Source: Aquabacter sp040755535 | Lineage (GTDB): Bacteria > Pseudomonadota > Alphaproteobacteria > Rhizobiales > Xanthobacteraceae | Assembly: GCA_040755535.1 (NCBI GenBank) | Contig: JBFMAV010000012.1 | Coordinates: forward strand, 1-64,000 | Direction: 5' to 3' | DNA length: 64,000 bases | In this document: positions 41,962 through 51,195 of the stretch, piece by piece | How the letters are laid out: each line of letters opens with the position of its first letter | Position numbering within the stretch: position 1 is the first letter of the stretch | The notes under the pieces: model-generated | What the model saw: only the letters and a program-made list of their open reading frames with translations | What the model was told of the DNA's origin: nothing | Database searches by the model: none | Translations under genes and position numbers: made by a program

Positions 41962-43290
41962 ATGATGAGCGAAAATACCGGTTCGGCCCCCGCGCGCCTC
42001 AGCGGCGCCGACATGCGCACTCTTGGCCTTTCGGCACTCGGCGGCGCGCTGGAATTCTATGATTTCATCATCTTTGTCTATTTCGTCGTGGTGCTGGGCA
42101 ATCTGTTCTTTCCCTCCGGCATTCCGGATTGGCTGGTCCAGCTCCAGGCCTTCGGCATTTTCGCGGCGGGCTATCTGGCGCGTCCGCTCGGGGGAATCGT
42201 GCTCGCCCATTTCGGCGACCGCCTCGGCCGCAAGCGCATGTTCACCTTATCCATCTTCCTAATGGCCGTTTCCACTTTCGGCATCGCCTGCCTGCCCACC
42301 TTCGCCACCATCGGCCATGCCGCGCCTTTGCTTCTGCTCGCCATGCGGGTGCTTCAGGGCGCGGCCATCGGTGGCGAAGTGCCGGGTGCCTGGGTCTTCG
42401 TCTCCGAACATGTGGCGCGCCGGCGCGTGGGGCTCGCCTGCGGCATCCTCACGGCGGGGCTGACCGCCGGCATTCTCCTGGGCGCGCTGGTGGCGACCGC
42501 CATCAATCGCAGCTTCTCGGCACAGGAGATCCACGATTACGCCTGGCGCATTCCGTTCGCGCTCGGCGGCATCTTCGGCTTCTGCGCGGTCTATCTGCGC
42601 TCCTGGCTGGCCGAGACGCCGGTGTTCCAGCAGATGAAGGCCCGGCGGGAACTCTCCGCCGGCCTGCCGCTCGCCGTGGTGCTGCGCCACCATTTGCGGG
42701 CGGTGAGCGTGTCCATGCTGCTCACCTGGCTGTTGTCGGCGAGCATCGTGGTGGTGATCCTCATGACGCCCACCCTGCTGCAGACCCGCTACGCCATCCC
42801 GGCGCCCACCGCGCTGACGGCCAATGCCTTCGCCACCTTCTTCCTGACTCTGGGCTGCATCCTCACCGGGGCGCTGTGCGACCTGCTGGGCGCGCGCCGG
42901 GTCCTGGGCTTGGGGTCGCTGGCGCTCGCGGCGGCGGTGGCCGCGCTGTTCTATCTCCTGCCCACGCGCCCCGACCTGCTGCTGCCGCTTTATTCCCTGG
43001 CCGGGCTCACGGTGGGCGCCATCTCCGTGGTGCCCTTCGTGATGGTGCGGGCCTTTCCCCCCGCCGTGGCCTTTTCCGGGGTCTCCTTCTCCTACAATGT
43101 CGCCTATGCCGTGTTCGGCGGGCTCACGCCGCTGGCCGTGACCCTGGCGCTCCAGGTGGATCCCATGGCCCATGCCCATTATGTGCTGGGCCTGTGCGCC
43201 GTCGGGCTGGGGCTCGCGCTCGTGCCCGGCGCGGTCGCAAGTGCGCCGGGAGAAGCGCAACTTAAGGGGTCCCACGGCGCCTCGATGTGA
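41962..43290 (+). CDS. MFS transporter, first of three tandem paralogues
   Basis: Twelve-helix major facilitator of 442 residues. The first helix reads LGGALEFYDFIIFVYFVVVL, as in metabolite:H+ symporters, and the loop 2-3 motif A is HFGDRLGRKRMF; helix 4-5 has LQGAAIGGEVPGAW. The substrate is unknown. Two ATGs occur in tandem; the first is used here. It opens a run of three similar genes. The 291 bases before it hold nothing I can name. Confidence 0.87.
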   Translation: MMSENTGSAPARLSGADMRTLGLSALGGALEFYDFIIFVYFVVVLGNLFFPSGIPDWLVQLQAFGIFAAGYLARPLGGIVLAHFGDRLGRKRMFTLSIFLMAVSTFGIACLPTFATIGHAAPLLLLAMRVLQGAAIGGEVPGAWVFVSEHVARRRVGLACGILTAGLTAGILLGALVATAINRSFSAQEIHDYAWRIPFALGGIFGFCAVYLRSWLAETPVFQQMKARRELSAGLPLAVVLRHHLRAVSVSMLLTWLLSASIVVVILMTPTLLQTRYAIPAPTALTANAFATFFLTLGCILTGALCDLLGARRVLGLGSLALAAAVAALFYLLPTRPDLLLPLYSLAGLTVGAISVVPFVMVRAFPPAVAFSGVSFSYNVAYAVFGGLTPLAVTLALQVDPMAHAHYVLGLCAVGLGLALVPGAVASAPGEAQLKGSHGASM

Positions 43291-43399
43291 TCGCGACGCC
43301 CCTTTTAAAGGAGAGGGGAGATGGACCGCGCTGATCGACGCCGTGTCTCGGCCCACGCGCGAGGACCGATCCGCCGGGCATTGAAGACGCGAATGGTGC

Positions 43400-44725
43400 A
43401 TGATACCGCCGGGTAACGGTTCTCATGCCATGGCGCCCATGCCCCCTGCCGCGATATCAACCCGCGACACCGGATCGCTAACCCCGGCACAGATGCGCAC
43501 GCTCGCGCTCACCTCGCTCGGGGGCGCGCTCGAACTGTTCGACTTCGTCATCTTCGTCTATTTCGTGCCGTCGCTGGCGGCGGCTTTCTTCCCGCCGGGC
43601 ATTCCGCACTGGCTGGCGGAGCTTCAGACCTTTGTGGTGTTCGCGGTGGGCTATTTCGCCCGGCCGTTCGGCGGCGTGGTGGTGGCCCATTTCGGCGACC
43701 GCGTCGGCCGCAAGCGCACCTTTGGATTCACCGTCACGCTGATGGCCGGAGCCACGCTCGGCATGGCGGTATTGCCGCCCTATGCGGTCATCGGCATAGC
43801 CGCCCCCCTGCTGCTCTCGCTGCTGCGCATCATCCAGGGCATTGCGGTGGGGGGCGAAGTGGCGGGCGGCTATTTGTTCGGCGCCGAGCATGTGGCCGAC
43901 AGCCGGCGCGGGCGCGCCTGCGGCTTTGTGGCGGGCGGCATGACGAGCGGGGTACTGCTTGGCGTGGGTGTGGCGACCCTCATTCACCACATGCTGGGCG
44001 CGGCCGACATCCTCGCCTGGGGATGGCGGCTGGCCTTCGTGCTGGGCGGAGGTCTCGGCCTGCTCACCCTGGTCCTGCGCCGCGACCTCCACGAAACACC
44101 CGTGTTCCGCGCCCTGGAAGAGTCGGGGCGGATTTCCGCCCGCCTACCGCTCGGCGAGGTCCTGCGCGCCCACCGCCGCGCGATCCTCCTGTCGGTCGGG
44201 GCCTTCTGGTCCTTCATCGCCCATTTCGTGGTGCTGTGCCTCATGGGGCCGACCCTGCTCCAATCCCTGTTCCAGCTGAGCGCGGTGGATGCGCTGGGGG
44301 CCGGATGCTTCGCGACCGCGACCTTCGTCCTGTGCGCGCCTCTCTCTGGACTTCTCTTCGACCGCATGGGACCGGGACCGGCGCTGGTCCTGCTCTGCCT
44401 GATGGCGCTGATGGGCGATGCGCTGTTCCTGCTCGGATCTCGGGGCGCGCCGGACTTGGTGGTGCCGCTGTTCATGGTGGCGGGGGCGGGCGGCGGCCTG
44501 CTGGGCGGCGCCTCCGTGGTTATGATCCGCGCCTTTCCCCCGGCCATCGCCTATACTGGCGTTTCCCTCTCCCTCAACATCGTCTCCGGCATCATGGCGG
44601 GCCTCACGCCGGTTCTCATCGCGGGACTGTTGCCCTGGCTGCCGAGCGCGCCTCTGTGGTACCTCGCCGCCGCCTGTCTCAGCGGAGTGGCGGTGGGTGC
44701 CGTCCTGTGGCGGTCGCAAGGGTAA
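43400..44725 (+). CDS. MFS transporter, second of three tandem paralogues
   Basis: Protein of 441 residues closely similar to both neighbours: LGGALELFDFVIFVYFVPSL, motif A HFGDRVGRKRTF, IIQGIAVGGEVAGGYLFGAEHVA. In this copy the Tyr of the YDF triplet is Phe. It seems closer to the third copy than the first. No clear ribosome-binding site precedes either candidate ATG (43400 or 43430), so the start is uncertain by ten codons. Confidence 0.85.
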   Translation: MIPPGNGSHAMAPMPPAAISTRDTGSLTPAQMRTLALTSLGGALELFDFVIFVYFVPSLAAAFFPPGIPHWLAELQTFVVFAVGYFARPFGGVVVAHFGDRVGRKRTFGFTVTLMAGATLGMAVLPPYAVIGIAAPLLLSLLRIIQGIAVGGEVAGGYLFGAEHVADSRRGRACGFVAGGMTSGVLLGVGVATLIHHMLGAADILAWGWRLAFVLGGGLGLLTLVLRRDLHETPVFRALEESGRISARLPLGEVLRAHRRAILLSVGAFWSFIAHFVVLCLMGPTLLQSLFQLSAVDALGAGCFATATFVLCAPLSGLLFDRMGPGPALVLLCLMALMGDALFLLGSRGAPDLVVPLFMVAGAGGGLLGGASVVMIRAFPPAIAYTGVSLSLNIVSGIMAGLTPVLIAGLLPWLPSAPLWYLAAACLSGVAVGAVLWRSQG

Positions 44726-44782
44726 GCTTTAGCTTGCGCGTCAGCAGAAGGAGCCGGTATCCCAATAAGAACCGCTCGGAGA

Positions 44783-46075
44783 ATGCCCGTGCCCGCTCCC
44801 CCTGCCTCGCCTTTGACACGCAAGCACGCGGCCATGCTCGGCCTCTCGGCCCTGGGCGGGGGCCTCGAACTCTATGATTTCATGGTGTTCGTGTTTTTCG
44901 TGCCGGTCATCTCGCAGGTTTTCTTCCCGCCCGACACGCCCCGCTGGCTGGCGGAGCTTCAGACCTTCACCGTGTTCGCGGTGGGCTTTCTGGCGCGGCC
45001 CCTGGGCGGCGTGCTGTTCGGTCATTTCGGCGACCGGATCGGCCGCAAGCGCACCTTCACCTTTTCCGTCCTGCTGATGGCGGGCGCGACGCTCGCCATC
45101 GCGCTTCTGCCGGGCTACCGGGAAATCGGCATCGCGGCCCCGGTCATCCTGGCCGCACTGCGCCTCGTCCAAGGCTTGGCAGTGGGCGGCGAGGTGGCGG
45201 GCGGCTATGTGTTTGCCAGCGAGCATGTGCCGCCGAACCGGCGGGGCCTCGCCTGCGGCGTCCTCGCCGCCGGCGCCACGACCGGCACATTGCTCGGCGT
45301 CAGCATGGCGACCTTCATGCACATGGTGGCGAGCCCTCAAGACATTCTCGCCTTCGCCTGGCGCATTCCCTTTCTCGTCGGCAGCGTGCTCGGCCTCGTG
45401 ACCTTGATCCTGCGGCGCTGGCTGGAGGAAACCCCGGTCTTCCAGGATCTCCAGCGGCGCCGTGCCCTGGCCGTGCAATTGCCGGTGAAGCTCGTGGTGC
45501 GGGAGCATTCCGCCGCGCTGGCGGTGTCGGCGCTCGGCATGTGGGTGCTTGTGGGACACTTCGCCGTGCTGGTGCTGATGGGGCCGACCCTGCTTCAGAC
45601 GCAATATCACTTTCCCGCCGAGCAGGCGCTCGGCATCGGCAGCGCGGGCACCTTCTGCTCGTTCTTCGCCTGCCTGGTCTCGGGCCTCATGTTCGACCGG
45701 CTCGGGCCGGGCCGGGCGCTCTTGGTCGCGTCCCTTCTGGCGGGTCTGGCGAGCCAGTTCTTCCTCGCCGTGGCGGTGCATCACCCCGGCCTGCTGCTGC
45801 CGGCCTATTGCGCCGCGACCTTCGGAACCGGCCTTCTGACCGCCGTCCCGCTGCTCGCCATCCGCAGCTTTCCCCCGCAGGTCGCTTTTTCGGGCGTGTC
45901 GCTGGCCTATAATTTCGGCTTCGGGATCATGGCCGGGCTCACCCCCATCTTCATAGCGGCCGTGATCCCGGTGTTTCCCGCCATTCCCATGGCCTATCTG
46001 CTGGCCCTGGAGGCGACGGGCGTCGCGCTGGGGTTCGTCTTGATGCGCAGGCCGGCGGACGCCGCGCCGGTATAG
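44783..46075 (+). CDS. MFS transporter, third of three tandem paralogues
   Basis: Protein of 430 residues: LGGGLELYDFMVFVFFVPVI, motif A HFGDRIGRKRTF, LVQGLAVGGEVAGGYVFASEHV, and the conserved C-terminal RSFPPQVAFSGVSLAYN, which also occurs in slightly changed form in the other two copies. It is 57 bases after the second copy. No regulator or enzyme adjoins the cluster, so no substrate can be proposed. It converges on the acyl-CoA dehydrogenase gene. Confidence 0.87.
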   Translation: MPVPAPPASPLTRKHAAMLGLSALGGGLELYDFMVFVFFVPVISQVFFPPDTPRWLAELQTFTVFAVGFLARPLGGVLFGHFGDRIGRKRTFTFSVLLMAGATLAIALLPGYREIGIAAPVILAALRLVQGLAVGGEVAGGYVFASEHVPPNRRGLACGVLAAGATTGTLLGVSMATFMHMVASPQDILAFAWRIPFLVGSVLGLVTLILRRWLEETPVFQDLQRRRALAVQLPVKLVVREHSAALAVSALGMWVLVGHFAVLVLMGPTLLQTQYHFPAEQALGIGSAGTFCSFFACLVSGLMFDRLGPGRALLVASLLAGLASQFFLAVAVHHPGLLLPAYCAATFGTGLLTAVPLLAIRSFPPQVAFSGVSLAYNFGFGIMAGLTPIFIAAVIPVFPAIPMAYLLALEATGVALGFVLMRRPADAAPV

Positions 46076-46171
46076 GTCGAGCTGGGGCGGGAGGCACCGG
46101 GTGGCCCCCCTCCGCGCCATCACTGGCGCGAATGGGTTCGATGCCTTCTTACCGGGGAAGAGGATCTCCCC

Positions 46172-47869
46172 TCAATTCCCGCCTTCCAGCAGGCGGCGGG
46201 CGATGACCTGGGCCTGGATCTCCGCCGCGCCCTCGAAAATGTTGAGGATGCGCGCGTCGCACAAGAGGCGCGAGACCGGATATTCCAGCGCGAAGCCGTT
46301 GCCGCCATGGATCTGGAGCGCATTGTCGGCCGCCGCCCAGGCGACGCGCGCGCCCAGCAGCTTGGACATGCCGGCCTCAAGATCCGTGCGGCGACCCTCA
46401 TCCTTGGCGCGGGCGGCGAAATAGGTGATCTGGCGGGCGATGGCGATCTCCACCGCCATCATGACGATCTTGTCCGCGACGCGCGGGAAGGAGATGAGCG
46501 GCTTGCCGAACTGGATGCGCTCCTCGGCATAGCGCAGGCCGGTCTCCAGCGCCGCCTGGGCAACGCCCACGGCGCGCGCCGCGGTCTGGATGCGCGCGGC
46601 CTCGAAGGTGTTCATGAGCTGCTTGAAGCCCTGGCCTTCCTCGCCGCCCAGCAATTGGCCCGCCGGCACCTCGAAGCCGTCGAAGCCGATCTCATATTCC
46701 TTCATGCCGCGATAGCCGAGCACCTCGATCTCGCCGCCGGTCATCCCCTTGGCGGGGAAGGGCTCGGCGTCCGTGCCGCGCGGCTTTTCGGCCAGCAGCA
46801 TGGACAGGCCCTTATAGCCGGGCTCGGCGGGATTGGTGCGCACCAGCAGTGTCATGAGGTCGGCGCGCACCGGATGGGTGATCCAGGTCTTGTTGCCGGA
46901 AACCTTGTAAACCGCATCCTCTCCCTCGCCCTCCTTCACCGCGCGGGTGCGCAGCGAGGCGAGGTCGGAGCCGGTATTGGGCTCGGTGAAGACCGCCGTG
47001 GGCAGGATCTCGCCCGAGGCGATCTTGGGCAGATAATGCGCCTTCTGTTCGTCCGTGCCGCCGCCGATGATCAGTTCCGCCGCGATTTCCGAGCGGGTGC
47101 CCAGCGAGCCGACGCCGATATAGCCGCGCGAAAGCTCCTCCGTGACGAGGCACATGGCCTCCTTGGAAAGGCCGAGGCCGCCGAATTCCTCCGGGATGGT
47201 CAGGCCGAACACACCGAGATCGGCGAGGCCCTGGACGATCTCCAGCGGGATATAGGCATTCTTCAGGTGCCACTCATGGGCATGCGGCACCACCTCCGCC
47301 TCCACGAAGCGGCGGATTTCCGCGCGCATGGCGGCCATGGTCTCGTCGAGCCCGGAATCGCCCACGGTTCCCGGCCCCTGCGCGCGGATCAAGGCGGCCA
47401 GCGCCTTGCGCGCGGCGGCGGTGTTGCCGTCCCGGATCAGTTCGGCGACCGCAGGATGGGTGCGCACCGCCTCCGCCGAACCGGCCGAGACGAACAGGTC
47501 GTCCAGACGGACGGTCTCGCCCTGGCTCATGGGAATGCCGCCGAAGATCTGCGCGACATATTCCCCGAGGCCGATCTGTACGAGCAGATGCTCGGCCGGA
47601 CCGAAGGTCCCCACTTCGGTCAGGCGGTCGGCGTAATGCACCAGTTCGCGCACGCCGAACACATAGGTCGCGAGCCAGGCGAGGCCGTGGGTGGCGCGCT
47701 GCTCCTCCTCGATGAGGCGGGAGGAGAGCTTGCCGTTCTCGCTCACCTTCGCCTTCACGGCGGAGGTTGCTTCGGCGAGGAGCTTCTCCAGAAGGGCGGT
47801 CGCGGTACGGCCGAGCGCGACCGCATCGATGGCATCTTCTTCCAGATGGCGCGCGGCGCTGGCGGACAT
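46172..47869 (-). CDS. mcd: acyl-CoA dehydrogenase, probable (2S)-methylsuccinyl-CoA dehydrogenase
   Basis: FAD enzyme of 565 residues: an N-terminal extension of about 175 residues, then a full acyl-CoA dehydrogenase fold with AVFTEPNTGSDLAS, KTWITHPVRADLMTLLVRT, FEAARIQTAARAVGVAQAAL and IFEGAAEIQAQ, whose Glu occupies the catalytic-base position. The extension and the phrase MTGGEIEVLGYRGMKEYEIGF split in pieces match my memory of Mcd of the ethylmalonyl-CoA pathway. That specificity is inference; a generic long acyl-CoA dehydrogenase remains possible. The start was chosen for AAAGGGGG at 8 bases. Electrons would go to the ETF encoded at 5.7-7.4 kb. Confidence 0.72.
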   Translation of the reverse strand: MSASAARHLEEDAIDAVALGRTATALLEKLLAEATSAVKAKVSENGKLSSRLIEEEQRATHGLAWLATYVFGVRELVHYADRLTEVGTFGPAEHLLVQIGLGEYVAQIFGGIPMSQGETVRLDDLFVSAGSAEAVRTHPAVAELIRDGNTAAARKALAALIRAQGPGTVGDSGLDETMAAMRAEIRRFVEAEVVPHAHEWHLKNAYIPLEIVQGLADLGVFGLTIPEEFGGLGLSKEAMCLVTEELSRGYIGVGSLGTRSEIAAELIIGGGTDEQKAHYLPKIASGEILPTAVFTEPNTGSDLASLRTRAVKEGEGEDAVYKVSGNKTWITHPVRADLMTLLVRTNPAEPGYKGLSMLLAEKPRGTDAEPFPAKGMTGGEIEVLGYRGMKEYEIGFDGFEVPAGQLLGGEEGQGFKQLMNTFEAARIQTAARAVGVAQAALETGLRYAEERIQFGKPLISFPRVADKIVMMAVEIAIARQITYFAARAKDEGRRTDLEAGMSKLLGARVAWAAADNALQIHGGNGFALEYPVSRLLCDARILNIFEGAAEIQAQVIARRLLEGGN

Positions 47870-47999
47870 GGCGATGGACCCCCTTTGTGCATTGCGGAAT
47901 TTTCGCCATCCTGACCGGCACGGCGACGGCACGCAATACGGGAATCGGACGCCGCAACGCGGCGCGCGGAAAAACCGCGCCGGCGCGGGGAAAACGCCC

Positions 48000-48632
48000 C
48001 TATTCGGGCCAGGCGATGGAGATCTGCTGCACGCTCGGGCGCACCGCGCGCATCGCCGGCAGGGCGGACGACATCTGGCGGTCGCCGGCCACTTTGATCA
48101 GGGCCGTGTCGGGAGCGTTCGGATCGGGCGCGAAACGCGCGCCGATCACGCAGCCCTCACGGGCCATCCCAAGCGCACCGCCCTTCCAGTCCGAGACGTA
48201 GCCGCCATAATCCCACTCGAACCCATAGAGGGTGAAGGGACGGCCATTGATCGCCTCCACTTCGGCAATCGGCAGGCCAATGGAAAGCACCCCGCGCGGA
48301 ACCGGCGCGCGCCACACGCTGCCCTCTCCGGCGCGTACCAAAGAGGGGCGCTTGCGGGCCTCCGCATCGTGCCAAAGGATTTCAAGGCGCCGGGCCGAAT
48401 CGTCGGGAAACAGGATGGTACCGGGCTCGGTGGCACCTTCGGCCACAGTTACATCCCCATGGCGCACGTTGGCGGCGCCGAACACGGCGGCCAACCGCGC
48501 CGCGTCCGCATCCTTGGCGAACGGGCCGCTGCACGCGAGCGGGGGAAGCTGCGGCGCCTGCGCGCCAACGGGCAAGGGGGCGGCGCCGGCCAGCACCGCC
48601 GCCATAAGAAGGGCCGTGCGGCCCGGTTTCAC
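48000..48632 (-). CDS. conserved secreted hypothetical protein
   Basis: No function recognised. The 210-residue protein starts at a GTG whose bases overlap the secB stop (GTGA). It has a signal peptide (RTALLMAAVLAGAAPLPVGAQA, cleavage about 25) and a mature domain with paired cysteines (about 34 and 161) and the segment RPFTLYGFEWDYGGYVSDWKGG. Coupling to the export chaperone gene secB and the signal peptide make it an exported, probably periplasmic protein. Confidence 0.72.
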   Translation of the reverse strand: MKPGRTALLMAAVLAGAAPLPVGAQAPQLPPLACSGPFAKDADAARLAAVFGAANVRHGDVTVAEGATEPGTILFPDDSARRLEILWHDAEARKRPSLVRAGEGSVWRAPVPRGVLSIGLPIAEVEAINGRPFTLYGFEWDYGGYVSDWKGGALGMAREGCVIGARFAPDPNAPDTALIKVAGDRQMSSALPAMRAVRPSVQQISIAWPE

Positions 48633-49111
48633 GCCTGTCCGACGGTGGCGAGGCGCTGGGCCTCGCTCGCCATGCGCTGCTGGTAGAGCGCGGCGAAGTC
48701 CACCGGATCAATCATGAGGGGCGGAAAGCCGCCGCCGCGCACCGCTTCGGCGACAATCTGGCGGGCGAACGGGAACAGCAGGCGCGGGCACTCGATCAGC
48801 ACCACCGGCTGGAGGCTCTGCTCGGGAATGTTGCGCACGCGGAAGATGCCGCCATAGACGAGATCGAAGGCGAACAGGGTTGATCCGCCCGCCGTGGCGC
48901 TGCCGTCGATCTTCAGCTCCACCTCGAACTCGTCATTCTGGAGCGGACGGGCGTTCACGTTGATCTGAATCTTCACGTCCGGCTGGCCGCCCGGATTGGC
49001 GAGCGAACGCGGCGCGTTGGGATTTTCGAACGACAGATCCTTGATATATTGGGCGAGCACATTGAGCGCGGGCGCCTGGGTGTCCGTCGGGCTGCCATTT
49101 TGCGTCGCCAT
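48629..49111 (-). CDS. secB: protein-export chaperone SecB
   Basis: Tetrameric chaperone of 160 residues that holds preproteins unfolded for SecA. ALNVLAQYIKDLSFENPNAP, QINVNARPLQNDEFEVELKI and CPRLLFPFARQIVAEAVRGGGFPPLMIDPVDFAALY (read in pieces) are diagnostic. Of two ATGs six bases apart the second was chosen: AAGGAG abuts the first directly but is correctly spaced for the second. It diverges from the SDH assembly factor gene by about 100 bases. Confidence 0.96.
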   Translation of the reverse strand: MATQNGSPTDTQAPALNVLAQYIKDLSFENPNAPRSLANPGGQPDVKIQINVNARPLQNDEFEVELKIDGSATAGGSTLFAFDLVYGGIFRVRNIPEQSLQPVVLIECPRLLFPFARQIVAEAVRGGGFPPLMIDPVDFAALYQQRMASEAQRLATVGQA

Positions 49112-49212
49112 GCTCATCTCCTTGCAATCGTCGCCTCGTCCCCGCGAGGTCGCGGGTGCGCTAGCACGGCTGCAAGCGGGGGGCAAGGATGGCGGCGCGC
49201 CGGAGACACGAC

Positions 49213-49431
49213 ATGAGCGAAGCGAACATCCCCTTTTCCACGGTCACCCTGGTGCCTGAGGAGCGCCCGCTGAGCGAAGCGGCCAAGCGCGCCCTTGCGG
49301 AAGCCGCTGAACGCCGCGCCGCCATCGACGCACTGGCCCAGGCCATGCCCAAGGAACTGAACGGTCGCGGCGGCAAGGAGCCGGTGCGGTACGGAGACTG
49401 GGAAGTGGGCGGGATCGCCTCGGATTTCTGA
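49213..49431 (+). CDS. DUF1674 / succinate dehydrogenase assembly factor 4 family protein
   Basis: Protein of 72 residues ending in LNGRGGKEPVRYGDWEVGGIASDF, the invariant GRGG-x-EPTRYGDWE-x-KG-x-x-SDF tail of the SDHAF4 family, which in mitochondria binds flavinylated SdhA during complex II assembly. The N-terminal half is Ala/Glu-rich helix. The start is the internal ATG (MSEANIPF); the upstream Arg-rich codons are probably leader. The sdh genes are not in this window. Confidence 0.88.
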   Translation: MSEANIPFSTVTLVPEERPLSEAAKRALAEAAERRAAIDALAQAMPKELNGRGGKEPVRYGDWEVGGIASDF

Positions 49432-49464
49432 CGCCGGCCGGCCCCATGGCGCGACGGCGCACCT

Positions 49465-50274
49465 TCAGCCTTTGAAGACCATGAGGCCGACGAGCCCCGC
49501 AAGACCCACTGCGATGCGCCACCAGCCGAACGGCGCATAGCCGTGGCGCGACACGAAATCGAGCAGCGCGCGGATCACCAGAACCGCCGAGCAGAAGGCC
49601 GCCACGAAGCCGATGGCGATCAAGAGCCCGTCATCGAAGGTCAGCGCGTTGCGGTTCTTGTACAGGTCGTAGGTGAAGGCCCCGAGCATGGTGGGCAGGG
49701 CCAGGAAGAAGGAAAATTCCGCCGCCGCGCGCTTGTCCACGCCCATCAGCATGGCTCCCACGATGGTGGAGCCGGAGCGCGACATGCCGGGGATCATGGC
49801 CACGCACTGGCACAGGCCGATCTTGAACGCCATCGAGAGCGGCAGGCCCATGGCATTGTTGTAGCGCGGCTGCGGCGCCACATGGTCGATGAACAAGAGC
49901 ACGATGCCGCCCAGGATGAGGGTGCAGCAGATCAGCATGGGTGATTCGAACAGCACCGCCTTGATGAAGCCGTGCGCGGCGGCTCCGATGACCGCCGCCG
50001 GCAGGAAGGCGAGGACGATCCCGATCACGAAACGGCGAGCACCCGGGCTGCTGGGCAGCAGCAGGGCCACCCGGAAGAAACGCTGGAAATAGACCGTGAC
50101 GATGGCGAGCACGGCGCCGAGCTGGATCAGCACCTCGAAGGTTTTTCCGTTGCTCTCGAAGCCGAGGAAATGGCCCACCAGGAGCAGGTGGGCGGTCGAG
50201 GAAACGGGGATGAACTCGGTGAGCCCCTCCAGGATTCCAAGGACCAGGGCTTCGAGCATCGTACCAAGCGTCAT
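49465..50274 (-). CDS. uppP: undecaprenyl-diphosphatase UppP/BacA
   Basis: Dephosphorylates undecaprenyl pyrophosphate to recycle the peptidoglycan carrier lipid; also linked to bacitracin tolerance. The 269-residue protein has about eight membrane helices. Both active-site motifs are present: EGLTEFIPVSSTAHLLLVG and IPGMSRSGSTIVGAMLMG. The start is uncertain: ATG at 50274 is used, while another ATG five codons later fits family lengths equally well. A much longer open frame extends upstream but is not protein-like. Confidence 0.95.
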   Translation of the reverse strand: MTLGTMLEALVLGILEGLTEFIPVSSTAHLLLVGHFLGFESNGKTFEVLIQLGAVLAIVTVYFQRFFRVALLLPSSPGARRFVIGIVLAFLPAAVIGAAAHGFIKAVLFESPMLICCTLILGGIVLLFIDHVAPQPRYNNAMGLPLSMAFKIGLCQCVAMIPGMSRSGSTIVGAMLMGVDKRAAAEFSFFLALPTMLGAFTYDLYKNRNALTFDDGLLIAIGFVAAFCSAVLVIRALLDFVSRHGYAPFGWWRIAVGLAGLVGLMVFKG

Positions 50275-50505
50275 GAGGTCGTCCGTCCGGCAAATCGCGC
50301 CGCGCGCGGCGGCGGCGGCATCCTGAGCGGTCGTCCCGAGGGGCGCAAGGAAAGGCGCTCGTGGGCCACCGACTTGTCCCAAGGAGAGGTGTTTCCTTTG
50401 GTTCACCATGTGGCGCCATTGCCACAACGGAAGGCGGGATTGCGTCTTGCGGCACCGCAAGAAGGGCTCTAGAGGGAAACAAGCCCGAGAGGCACTTCCC
50501 CCGAA

Positions 50506-51195
50506 ATGCAGCTGCACCACCACCCCTTCTGCCCCCATTCGCGTTTCGTCCGCCTCGTGCTCGCCGAATACGGCATCGAGCCCGAACTGGTGGAGGAGCG
50601 CACATGGGAGCGCCGTCCCGACTTCCTGGCGCTCAATCCCGCGAACGAGACGCCGGTGGTGGTGGAACAGCAGGCGCCCTCCGTGCCGGGCGCGGCCATC
50701 ATCGCGGAATATCTCGACGAGACGCGCGGCCTCGCCTTGGGCGATCGCCGCCTCCTGCCCGAAAGCCCCCTGGATCGGATCGAGGTGCGGCGCCTCGTGG
50801 CCTGGTTCAACGAGAAGATGTATCTCGACGTCACCGAGCATCTGGTGCGCGAGCGCATCTATAAGCGCTACATGCGGACCCAGCAGGGCGGCGGCCCGCC
50901 CGACGCCACCGCGCTGCGCGCCGCCCGCGCCAATATCCGCTATCATCTGAAATATATCGGATGGCTCGCGAAGGCGCGGAACTGGCTGGCCGGACAGCGC
51001 ATGACCCATGCGGATCTCGCCGCCGCCGCCCATCTCTCCGTGGCCGATTATCTGGGCGACGTGCCGTGGGACGAGGACGAGGACGCGAAGGAATGGTACG
51101 CCCGCATGAAATCGCGGCCGACCTTTCGCGGCCTGTTGAACGACAGCATTCCGGGCATGCCGGCCTCCCCGACCTATACGGATCTCGATTTCTGA
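50506..51195 (+). CDS. glutathione S-transferase family protein
   Basis: Two-domain GST of 229 residues: thioredoxin-like N-terminus MQLHHHPFCPHSRFVRLVL with a CPHS motif where many GSTs have Ser or Cys, the cis-Pro region NETPVVVEQQAPSVPGAAIIAEYL, then an all-helical domain ending HADLAAAAHLSVADYLGDV. The substrate is unknown. It precedes queG in this window, and a uppP-GST-queG order is common in Hyphomicrobiales by recollection. Its 3' end overlaps any plausible queG start. Confidence 0.9.
   Translation: MQLHHHPFCPHSRFVRLVLAEYGIEPELVEERTWERRPDFLALNPANETPVVVEQQAPSVPGAAIIAEYLDETRGLALGDRRLLPESPLDRIEVRRLVAWFNEKMYLDVTEHLVRERIYKRYMRTQQGGGPPDATALRAARANIRYHLKYIGWLAKARNWLAGQRMTHADLAAAAHLSVADYLGDVPWDEDEDAKEWYARMKSRPTFRGLLNDSIPGMPASPTYTDLDF

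Noticed and set aside
49465..51033. Long N-terminal extension of UppP
   Set aside because: UppP is complete from about 50274; the extension crosses the GST gene in antisense and has no similarity to anything recognised.
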